A stretch of 64,000 nt of DNA from Burkholderia sp. HI2500 (GTDB lineage: Bacteria; Pseudomonadota; Gammaproteobacteria; Burkholderiales; Burkholderiaceae). The DNA is taken from the NCBI RefSeq assembly GCF_002223055.1, contig NZ_NKFL01000007.1, positions 992,001-1,056,000 on the forward strand, written 5' to 3'. Of the stretch, positions 36,596 to 45,983 are shown piece by piece. The notes under the pieces were generated by a model. It was given only the letters and a program-made list of their open reading frames with translations, made no database searches and had not been told where the DNA came from. Both the position numbers and the translations under genes were made by a program. How positions within the stretch are numbered: position 1 is the first letter of the stretch; each line of letters begins with the position of its first letter.

Positions 36596-38236
36596 ATGAC
36601 TCTCGCATTTCCGGATTCCGCTCTCCGCGCGTCGCGCCACACCGTATCGGCTGCGTTGCTGCTCGCCGTCGCGATGCCGTATGCGGCGTTCGCACAGGGC
36701 ACACCCGTCTCCGGCGGCACGCTGACCTGGGGTGTCGAAACCGAGCCCCGCACGCTGAATCCGCAACTGAACGGCCAGGACAAGGTCGAGCTGCTGCTGC
36801 GCAACGCCTACGAAAGCCTGCTCGCGCAGAAGCCCGACGGCAGTTACGTGCCGTGGCTCGCGACCGGCTACAAGGTCTCGGCCGACGGCAAGACCTACAC
36901 GTTCACACTGCGCGACGGCGTAAAATTCACCGACGGCGCGCCGTTCGACGCGCAGGCCGTCGCCCGCAACTTCCTGAACGCGCGCGAACTGTCATACTCG
37001 GCCGGCAGCCAGCTTGCGCGGCTGATCTCGCACGTCGCGGACGTGAAGACGCCCGACGCACACACGGTCGTGATCGCGCTCGACGCGCCGTATACGCCGT
37101 TCCTGACGTTCGCCGGCCGTCTGCCGCTGCTGTCGCCGAACGCGTTCGGCCGGTCGAGCCTGAAGTCGGGCGGCACCGACATCGCGGGCACCGGCCCGTT
37201 CATCCTGAAGCGGTACGTGAAAGGGCAGGAAATCGAGTTCGCGAAGAACCCCGACTATCGCTGGGCGCCGCCGACGGCGGGCCACCAGGGCCCCGCGTAC
37301 CTCGACCGGATCGTCTACCGGTTCCTCCCCGAATCGTCGGTGCGCACCGGCGCGCTGTTGTCCGGCCAGGTCGACGTGATCGAAGGCGTGTCCGGCAACG
37401 ACGCGGCACTGATCCGCAAGAACGCCGATTTCACGTATCGCCGCGCGCTCAATACCGGCACGCCCTACTCACTGTTCCTGAACGTCGACTACGGCCCGAC
37501 CCGCGACGTGAAAGTACGCCGCGCGCTGCTCGAAGGACTGGACGCGACCGGCATCGTGCAGTCGATCTACCGCGGCGAGCGCGCGCGCGCGTGGGGGATC
37601 ACGTCGCCGATCGATCCGCTCTACGACGCCGCTGTCGAAAAGACCTACGGCAACAATCCGAAACGGGCGAACCAGCTGCTGGACGAAGCCGGCTGGCAAG
37701 CACGCGACAGCAGCGGCTACCGGACCCGCGACGGCGAACGCCTGACGATCGCGGTGATCCAGGCGCAGGCGACGGTACGCGATCAGCGCGACGTGCTGCT
37801 GCAGGCATTGCAGGCCCAGGCACGGCAACGCCTCGGCGTCGACCTGAAGATCCAGTACGTCGACGACGGCACGTACGTCGAAGCGCGCAAGAGCGGCAAG
37901 TTCGGCTCGATCGCGAACTCCAACACGCCGCCCGACGGCATCGACATCGAGGGCCACTACCTGCCGGTCGATCGCGGCGGCGCGCTGAACTACAGCCGTG
38001 CGGCGGCGCCCGAACTGACGCGCTGGTTGCAGGCGGCCGCGCGTACGCAGAACGTCGCGCAGCGCAAGCAGTCGTACGGCGAGCTGCAGCGCTTCGCGAT
38101 CAACGAACAGGCGTATGCGGTCCCGCTTTACGAACCGGAAGACCAGATCGCGGCCGCGAAGGCCGTCCAGGGGCTGCGCTTCCGCTCGTTCGCGCAGATG
38201 CCGGAGAACCCGTACGACGTGTGGGTGAAGCAGTAA
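36596..38236 (+). CDS. Dipeptide/nickel-type ABC importer, periplasmic binding protein
   Basis: A 546-residue secreted SBP_bac_5 protein (signal ~1-34, cleavage AFA-QGT). It has GGTLTWGVETEPRTLNPQLN, the LLRNAYESLLAQKPDG and KTYTFTLRDGVKFTDGAPFDA blocks of the DppA/OppA family and a GTGPF motif. It belongs with the permeases and dual ATPase downstream. Ligands of this family include peptides, glutathione and sugars; given the LLM neighbours a sulfur-containing peptide or conjugate is a fair guess. Confidence 0.9.
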   Translation: MTLAFPDSALRASRHTVSAALLLAVAMPYAAFAQGTPVSGGTLTWGVETEPRTLNPQLNGQDKVELLLRNAYESLLAQKPDGSYVPWLATGYKVSADGKTYTFTLRDGVKFTDGAPFDAQAVARNFLNARELSYSAGSQLARLISHVADVKTPDAHTVVIALDAPYTPFLTFAGRLPLLSPNAFGRSSLKSGGTDIAGTGPFILKRYVKGQEIEFAKNPDYRWAPPTAGHQGPAYLDRIVYRFLPESSVRTGALLSGQVDVIEGVSGNDAALIRKNADFTYRRALNTGTPYSLFLNVDYGPTRDVKVRRALLEGLDATGIVQSIYRGERARAWGITSPIDPLYDAAVEKTYGNNPKRANQLLDEAGWQARDSSGYRTRDGERLTIAVIQAQATVRDQRDVLLQALQAQARQRLGVDLKIQYVDDGTYVEARKSGKFGSIANSNTPPDGIDIEGHYLPVDRGGALNYSRAAAPELTRWLQAAARTQNVAQRKQSYGELQRFAINEQAYAVPLYEPEDQIAAAKAVQGLRFRSFAQMPENPYDVWVKQ

Positions 38237-38296
38237 GCCGGCGCAGCGGCCCGCTTTTGCATCACGGTTCGCGCCGACCCGACAGGAGATTTCCCA

Positions 38297-39307
38297 ATGA
38301 GCCATTCGACCTCCGCTCCCGCCTCCCTCCCTGACGCACGACCGGCCGCGCCGTCGCCGGCCGCATGGCGGCGCTGGCCGGGCTCGCCCGTCGTCACGCG
38401 GCTCGCCACCGGCGTGCTCGTGCTGTGGGCCGCGATCACGCTGTCGTTCGCGGCCGTGCATCTCGCGCCGGGCGATATCGTCGGCATCCTGATCGGCGAG
38501 CAGTTGAGCACGCCCGAGATCGAGGCCGCGATCCGCCAGGAATGGGGACTCGACGAACCGCTCGCACTGCAATACGTGCACTACCTGTGGCGCGTGCTGC
38601 ACGGCGAGTTCGGCCGCTCCTACATCCTGAACACGGACGTCGCGCCGCTCGTGCTCGGGCAGCTGTGGCCGACGCTTAAGCTGACGGGCGCGGCGCTCGT
38701 CGTGACGATCGTGTTCGCGGTCGGCCTCGCGGTGCTGACGGCCGGCCGCCGCTGGGCGGGGCGCGCCGCGTCCGGCGTCGAACTGCTGCTGGCCTCGACG
38801 CCGTCGTTCTGGCTCGGAATCATGCTGTTGTTCGTGTTCAGCTTCACGCTGAAGCTGTTCCCGGTGGCCGGTGATCGCGGCTTGGCGTCGCTCGTGCTGC
38901 CCGCGCTGTCGCTGGGGCTCGCGCAGGGCGCGGTGATCGGCCGCGTGCTGCGGCAAGGCATCGAGCGCGCGCTCGACGAGCCGTATGCGCTGACGGTGCG
39001 CTCGTGGGGGATCGGCGGGTTCGCGCTGCGCGTGCGCCATGCGCTGCGCCACGCGGCGCTGCCGGCCGTCACGCTCGCCGGCTGGCTCGTGGGCGGGCTG
39101 CTGAGCGGCGCCGTGATCACCGAGCAGGTGTTCGGCCGGCCGGGCCTCGGCAAGGTGACGGTCGACGCGGTGCTGTCGAAGGACATGCCGGTGATCCTCG
39201 CGATCGCGATCCTGTCGGCCGCGATCTACGTCGCGCTCAGCACCGCCGTCGATCTGCTGTACCTGCTGATCGATCCCCGCCTGCGCGAACGCCGCGCACG
39301 GCATTGA
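38297..39307 (+). CDS. Dipeptide-type ABC importer, permease (DppB-like)
   Basis: A 336-residue inner-membrane permease with six helices, the SFAAVHLAPGDIVGILIGEQLSTPEIEAAIRQEWGLDEPL segment unique to DppB/OppB proteins, and the HALRHAALPAVTLAG EAA-type loop. AGGAGA precedes the start by about 8 bases. It sits between the binding protein and the second permease. Confidence 0.92.
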   Translation: MSHSTSAPASLPDARPAAPSPAAWRRWPGSPVVTRLATGVLVLWAAITLSFAAVHLAPGDIVGILIGEQLSTPEIEAAIRQEWGLDEPLALQYVHYLWRVLHGEFGRSYILNTDVAPLVLGQLWPTLKLTGAALVVTIVFAVGLAVLTAGRRWAGRAASGVELLLASTPSFWLGIMLLFVFSFTLKLFPVAGDRGLASLVLPALSLGLAQGAVIGRVLRQGIERALDEPYALTVRSWGIGGFALRVRHALRHAALPAVTLAGWLVGGLLSGAVITEQVFGRPGLGKVTVDAVLSKDMPVILAIAILSAAIYVALSTAVDLLYLLIDPRLRERRARH

Positions 39308-39320
39308 ACCGGAGGCACCG

Positions 39321-40186
39321 ATGTCCGTTCCCGTCGATCTCACGTTGCGCCCGAGCGCGACCCGCGGCACGGCCGGCTGGCTGTCCCGCCATCCGGGGCT
39401 GGCGCTCGCCGCCGTCTATCTGCTGCTGAACGTGGTCGCCGTCGTCGCGCCCGGCTGGCTCGCGCACGGCGATCCGCTCGCCGCCGATCCGCTGTCCGCG
39501 CAGCTCGGCAGCAGCGCCGAGCACTGGCTCGGCACCGACCAGCTCGGCCGCGACATCTACTCGCGCGTCGTGTATGGCGCACGCTACTCGCTGTCGATCA
39601 GCGTGGCCGCGATCGGCGTCGCGACGCTGTTCGGCACCGCGCTCGGGCTGCTCGCCGGCCTCGCCCGCGGCTGGCTCGACGAGCTGATCACGCGCGTGCT
39701 CGACGTCGTGTCCGCGTTCCCCGACCTGCTGCTCGCGCTGATGCTGATCTCGTTCACCGGCCCCGGCGCGGTGAACCTGGTGTTCGCGCTCGGCGTCGCG
39801 TCGGTGCCGCGCTTCGCGCGCATCGTGCGCGCGCAGACCTTCGTCGTCGCATCCTCCGGTTACGTCGAGCACGCGCGCACGCTCGGCCTCGCGCCGGCGG
39901 TGCTGGTCTGGCGCCACGTGCTGCCGCACGCGATCGCGCAGGTGCCGGTACTCGCGACGATCGGCCTCGGCACCGCGATCATCGGCGCGTCGGGGCTGAG
40001 CTTTCTCGGCATGGGGCCGCAACCGCCGGCAGCCGAATGGGGGCTGATGCTCGCCGAGGGCCGCAACTATCTGTACAACGCGTGGTGGATCGCAGTGTGG
40101 CCCGGCCTCGCGATCACCGCGGCCGTGATCGCGGTGAATGCGCTCGGCGGCTACTGGCAGGCGCGCTTCGAGCGGCGGGAGGCAGC

Positions 40187-40190
<4 letters not shown>
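39321..40190 (+). CDS. Dipeptide-type ABC importer, permease (DppC-like)
   Basis: A 289-residue inner-membrane permease of the DppC/OppC family with the HWLGTDQLGRDIYSRVVYGARYSLSISV entry motif, an EAA loop YVEHARTLGLAPAVLVWRHVLPHAI and the closing GPQPPAAEWGLMLAEGR. GGAGG precedes the ATG. The stop overlaps the ATPase start by four bases. Confidence 0.92.
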
Positions 40191-41854
<1,664 letters not shown>

Positions 41855-42141
41855 CCATGGTTTTTCACCGAACCGCTGCCATGCACCGATCGACGCCCGC
41901 CTCTCCCCGCCGGATCCATCTCGGCGCCATCATCCCGCGCGCGGCCGGCAACATGTCCGCGTAGCGGCACCGGATGCGCTCGCTGACGCGAGCCTCTCGG
42001 GCTTCCGTATCCGCCGAACCGGCACGCACGCGCGGCATGAGCGGCATCGAGTCGTGCGCGTGGCCGGGCCTTGCGTGACGGTCGTATCGCCAGCCCGGCC
42101 GGCCTTGTGCATTTCGCCAGGCCACCGCGCGCGAACCCGGC

Positions 42142-43059
42142 TCAACCGTGGAACACGAGCAGCACCAGCGGCATCGTGACGGCCGCGAGCGCGGTCTGCA
42201 CGGTGATGATCCCGGCGGACAAGCGATGATCGCCGCCGAGCAGCTTCGCCATGATGTACGCCGACGGTGTGCACGGCAGCGAATTGAACAACACGATCGT
42301 CGTGAGTGCCGGCCCCCGGATGCCGAGACTGAAGCCGATCCAGAAGGTCAGCAAGGGCACGAGCAGCAATTTGATCACCGACGACTGGAACACGGGGCCG
42401 CGCGCCGCCTTCGCGGCCTTCACGTCGAGACCGGCTCCCACGGCGAGCAGCCCGAGCGGGAGCGATGCAGCACCGAGAATCGACAGCACGCTCGACAGCA
42501 CGCCCGGCAAGGGCAGCCCGCCGAGATTGAACGCGGCGCCGAGCACGACCGACATGATCACCGGGTTTCTCAGCAACGCGCCGCCGATCTGCCGCGCCGA
42601 TGGCGCACCGCCGCTGCCGTGACGCATCAGGATGATGATCGACGCGACGTTCAGCAACGGGATCGCGACTGCGATGCTGATCGACGTGAGCGTGAGACCC
42701 ACGCTGCCGTACAACGCTGCGGCGGCGGCAACCCCCACGTACGTATTGGGCCGCAGCGCCCCCTGGATCACCGACGAAAACACAGCTCCCGGCTGCCGGC
42801 TCCACGCTCGCCATGCATAGAGCAGCGCCGCGCTCGCGACCACCGCGCCGAGGATGGCGATCGCGATCGGCCGCACCGGAAACTGCGTCAGATTGGCTTT
42901 CGCGACCTGACTGAACATCAGCGCGGGAAACATGTAGTAGTAGTTCAGCGTTTCGCACGGCAACCAGAATTCGTCCGGCAGCAGGCGGCGCTGCCGCAGC
43001 ACGAATCCTGTCAGGATCAGCACGAAGATCGGAATGAGTGCGGTCAGGACATTCTGCAC
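42142..43059 (-). CDS. AEC-family transporter (auxin efflux carrier type)
   Basis: A 305-residue inner-membrane transporter with about ten hydrophobic helices, an early LPCETLNYYYMFPALMF segment, ALRPNTYVGVAAA and the paired inverted half GGLPLPGVLSSVLSILGAASLPLGLLAVGAGL, typical for AEC/malonate-type carriers. I start at a GTG preceded by GGAG with a 6-base gap; another GTG at 43074 overlaps the stop of the small upstream gene and is also possible. Substrate unknown. The 41855-42141 gap downstream has no gene that I can see. Confidence 0.85.
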   Translation of the reverse strand: MQNVLTALIPIFVLILTGFVLRQRRLLPDEFWLPCETLNYYYMFPALMFSQVAKANLTQFPVRPIAIAILGAVVASAALLYAWRAWSRQPGAVFSSVIQGALRPNTYVGVAAAAALYGSVGLTLTSISIAVAIPLLNVASIIILMRHGSGGAPSARQIGGALLRNPVIMSVVLGAAFNLGGLPLPGVLSSVLSILGAASLPLGLLAVGAGLDVKAAKAARGPVFQSSVIKLLLVPLLTFWIGFSLGIRGPALTTIVLFNSLPCTPSAYIMAKLLGGDHRLSAGIITVQTALAAVTMPLVLLVFHG

Positions 43060-43070
43060 GGGCCGCTCCG

Positions 43071-43316
43071 TCACGCGAAGACCAGCGTCTTCGCGAGCAC
43101 GACCGCGCCGTAGACGCCGATGAATGCGGTCATCGCGCGCTCGTACAGCGGTGCGCCGGCGCGCGCCTTCAGGTTCAAGCGCACCAGCATCGCGAGCGAT
43201 GCCAGCACCGCGATCGCGCAGATCACCATCGTGACCCGTTCGGCGACCGGCACCGCACGTCGCCGCGCGAGCAGCGACGCCGGCCCGATCGTCGCAATGA
43301 TGGTGGTCTTTGACAT
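43071..43316 (-). CDS. Small two-helix membrane protein before the AEC carrier
   Basis: An 81-residue ORF (90 if an upstream start is used) with two hydrophobic segments (VTMVICAIAVLASLAMLV and AMTAFIGVYGAVVLAKTLVF). Its stop overlaps the alternative GTG start of the AEC gene. The first residues (KTTIIATIGPAS) look like the pyruvate-kinase N-terminal motif, but nothing else does, so this is probably chance. It may be a partner of the carrier. Function unknown. Confidence 0.5.
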   Translation of the reverse strand: MSKTTIIATIGPASLLARRRAVPVAERVTMVICAIAVLASLAMLVRLNLKARAGAPLYERAMTAFIGVYGAVVLAKTLVFA

Positions 43317-43484
43317 TTTTCTGATCCGATGAATTCGGTGCACAGAAATATGACAGAACCGTGAAATTCTCAGAAAGAATTAAAAATACGAAACCTAGAT
43401 CCGAAAGTGATTTAGAAGGCGTGCACCTCGTCCGGTCGACTGACTGCGCATGGCCATTGCCACGGCCCACGGCCAAACGCATGT

Positions 43485-44225
43485 TCAACCGACAAATCGC
43501 GCTTCGACACCGCTTCGCACCACCAGATCGAAGCGCTCCGGACGAATATGAAACACGGTGGATTCACACGTGCGGCCGTCGGCCAGACGCGACGTGCGCC
43601 GCAACACGAGCAGCGGCGCCTGCTTTGCGGTCTTGAGCCACACGGCGATATCGTCGGGCGCGGCCACGGCCGTCACCGACATGTCGGCGTCGGCAATGCG
43701 CCAGCCGAGCAGTTGCTCCAGCAGCTCGTAGGTCGGCAGGCTGTCGGCCCGCGCAAAAGCGACGTCGCTCGCTTCGGGCAGCAGGCAAGTCTGCGCGAGC
43801 GCGATGGGCTCGTCGTCGACCCAGTGCAGGCGTTCGAGATAGACGCAGCGCGTGACGTCGGCGGCGAACGCGTGTCGCAGGCCGGGCGGCACGTCGCACG
43901 CCTCCATGCGCAGCAGTTCCATCCGTGCCTTGGCCCCCTGTCCCGCGATCGAATCGTGCAGTCCACGCAGCACATCCAGTCGATGCCGCAGCCGCTGCTT
44001 GGCGGCGAACGTGCCCTTGCCCTGCTTGCGCTCGACGATTCGCGCGTCGGTCAGCCGGTCGAGCGCGAGCCGGACGGTCACGCGACTCACCTGAAAACGC
44101 TCGCTCAGTTGTGCCTCCGAGGGCAGCTTGCCGGTCGGCTCGTACGCGCCTTGCTCGATCTCGTCGCGCAGCGTCGTCGCGATCTGCTCGTAAAGCGACG
44201 TCGCGTCATCACGCAGCAGCGTCAT
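43485..44225 (-). CDS. GntR-family regulator, HutC/UTRA subfamily
   Basis: A 246-residue regulator with an N-terminal winged helix-turn-helix (LPSEAQLSERFQVSRVTVRLALDRLTDARIVERKQGKGTFA, residues ~34-75) and a C-terminal UTRA ligand domain beginning near residue 90, with the family pattern of a V-Y-L-E-R-L-H strand and the final S-T-V-F-H-I-R-P-E-R-F-D-L. It faces a DASS-type transporter and PHP-domain hydrolase, so it likely represses them and itself and responds to their substrate or its product. Confidence 0.88.
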   Translation of the reverse strand: MTLLRDDATSLYEQIATTLRDEIEQGAYEPTGKLPSEAQLSERFQVSRVTVRLALDRLTDARIVERKQGKGTFAAKQRLRHRLDVLRGLHDSIAGQGAKARMELLRMEACDVPPGLRHAFAADVTRCVYLERLHWVDDEPIALAQTCLLPEASDVAFARADSLPTYELLEQLLGWRIADADMSVTAVAAPDDIAVWLKTAKQAPLLVLRRTSRLADGRTCESTVFHIRPERFDLVVRSGVEARFVG

Positions 44226-44305
44226 CGAATCTTCCTCTCCGTGCTCGGCTCGCGCTATGCGCGAATCCTGATTTCGATATGAAAAGCAATTGGATCGTCC
44301 AACTT

Positions 44306-44321
44306 GTATTAATACGTATTA
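44306..44321. promoter_or_regulatory. Overlapping palindromes, candidate operator for the HutC-type regulator
   Basis: GTATTAATAC (44306-44315) and TAATACGTATTA (44310-44321) are both perfect palindromes sharing six bases, AT-rich in a GC-rich gap. They sit between the divergent regulator and transporter genes, about 60 bp before the transporter start, where a HutC-type repressor is expected to bind. Confidence 0.5.
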
Positions 44322-44382
44322 TGACATCTCGATAGACGATCGGGCCTGCTGTCTCAGGGCCAGACGCACGGAGAGCATACCA

Positions 44383-45945
44383 GTGACTGAAAACGCAATC
44401 GGCACGCCGCCGCTCGACAGCACGCACGCGATCCGACCGCCACCGGCCGGATCGCCGGCGACACGACACGCCGATCCGCACGCGACAGGCCGATCGCGTC
44501 GCGCGCACTGGCGTGCCGCGATCGGCTTCGCCGCAGCGTGGCTCGCGTTCTTCGCGATCGCCTGGTGGCTGCCGGCCCCCGCGCATCTGTCCGCGGAAGG
44601 CAAGGCGACACTCGCGGTGGTTTCGTGGGTCGCGATCGTGTGGATCACCGACGCGGTTCCGGTCGGCGTGAGTGGCATCCTGCTGCCGATGCTGCTCGTG
44701 CTGTCGCACGCGAGCCCGTCGTTTCCGAAGGCGGCCAGCGGCTTCGCCGCGCCCGTCGTGTTCCTGTGCCTCGCCGCGTTCCTGTTCTCCGCGATCATGC
44801 AGGCGTGTGGACTCGACCGCCGCATCGCCCTGTTGCTCCTCGACCGCCTGAAGGTGCGAACCGCCAACGGCGTGATCTGGGCCATGTTCGCGGTGAATTG
44901 CGTGATGGCGCTCGTCGTGCCGGCCGCGAATGCACGGGCCGCTACGCTGCTGCCCGTCACGAACGGGATCGTCCGGCTGTTCGGCGAGTCGCCGCGCGAG
45001 CGTGCCGCACGCAAGGCGATCGTGATCCAGACGCTCGTCTACGGCGCGATGATCAGCGGCATGTGCATCCTGACGGCCCACCTGCCGAACATGGTCGTGT
45101 CCGGGCTGCTCGAGAAACAGCTCGGCATCCGGATCTCGTATCTGACCTGGCTCAAGCTCCAGTGGCCGTACCTCGGGATGTTCGCGATCACGCAAGCCTG
45201 GGTGCAATTCCATTTCCGCTCGCGCGCCGTCGCGATTCCCGGCGGCCCGGGCGCGATCGCGGCCATGCGCCGTGCGCAACCGCGCGCGGCGCGCAACGAC
45301 TGGGCCGTGCTCGTGCTGTTGGCCGCCGTCGCCGTATTGTGGGCGACCGAGCCGCTGCACCACCTGCCGTCGGAAATCGTCGCGCTGATCGCGCTGGCGC
45401 TGCTGTTCGCGCCCGGCGTGCTGCGCTTCGGCTGGGCGGAAGTCGAGCAGCGCACGATCTGGGGCACGCTGTTCCTGCTGGCCGGCGCGCTGTCGCTGTC
45501 GTCGGCGATCAGCGCGTCGGGGCTCGCGAGCTGGGCCGCCGATCACATCTATGTCGCCGCGCACGGTCACGGCTGGTGGTTGGCGATCGCGATCGTGATG
45601 CTCGGAACGCACGTGATCCGCATCGGCATGCTGTCCAACGTCGCGGCCGTCACGATGATCGCGCCGATCGCGCTCGCACTCGCGCCGCGCCTCGGGCTGC
45701 ATCCCGTCGCCTTCACGATGCTCGTCAGCGATACCGACAGCTTCGCCTATCTGCTGCCCACGCAGATCACCGCGGGCGTCATCGCTTACAGCAGCGGCGC
45801 ATTCTCGACGGCCGACTACGCGAAGGTCGGCGCGGTGTCCGTGCTGATCGCGATCGTCTACGGCCTCTGCGTGATTGCACCGTGGTACGCGTACATGGGC
45901 ATCCCCGTCTGGGACGCGAGCGCGCCCTGGCCGTTCGCGCACTGA
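44383..45945 (+). CDS. DASS/SLC13-family anion transporter
   Basis: A 520-residue inner-membrane protein with about twelve hydrophobic segments. The VSWVAIVWITDAVPVGVSGILLPMLL block and the closing VSDTDSFAYLLPTQITAGVIAYSSG correspond to the two substrate-binding hairpins of divalent-anion:sodium symporters (DASS/CitT/SdcS). A GTG start is chosen, with GGAGAG 7 bases before; an earlier in-frame ATG has no ribosome site and would run through the operator. It is followed 38 bases later by the PHP-domain gene. Substrate probably a carboxylate, sulfonate or phosphonate-like anion; inference only. Confidence 0.82.
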   Translation: MTENAIGTPPLDSTHAIRPPPAGSPATRHADPHATGRSRRAHWRAAIGFAAAWLAFFAIAWWLPAPAHLSAEGKATLAVVSWVAIVWITDAVPVGVSGILLPMLLVLSHASPSFPKAASGFAAPVVFLCLAAFLFSAIMQACGLDRRIALLLLDRLKVRTANGVIWAMFAVNCVMALVVPAANARAATLLPVTNGIVRLFGESPRERAARKAIVIQTLVYGAMISGMCILTAHLPNMVVSGLLEKQLGIRISYLTWLKLQWPYLGMFAITQAWVQFHFRSRAVAIPGGPGAIAAMRRAQPRAARNDWAVLVLLAAVAVLWATEPLHHLPSEIVALIALALLFAPGVLRFGWAEVEQRTIWGTLFLLAGALSLSSAISASGLASWAADHIYVAAHGHGWWLAIAIVMLGTHVIRIGMLSNVAAVTMIAPIALALAPRLGLHPVAFTMLVSDTDSFAYLLPTQITAGVIAYSSGAFSTADYAKVGAVSVLIAIVYGLCVIAPWYAYMGIPVWDASAPWPFAH

Positions 45946-45983
45946 AGCGCCCGAGTTCCATCGCCATTTCTTCCGGATTGACC

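Noticed and set aside
43290..43316. Pyruvate kinase fragment
   Set aside because: Only the first dozen residues resemble the family; the rest is two membrane helices.
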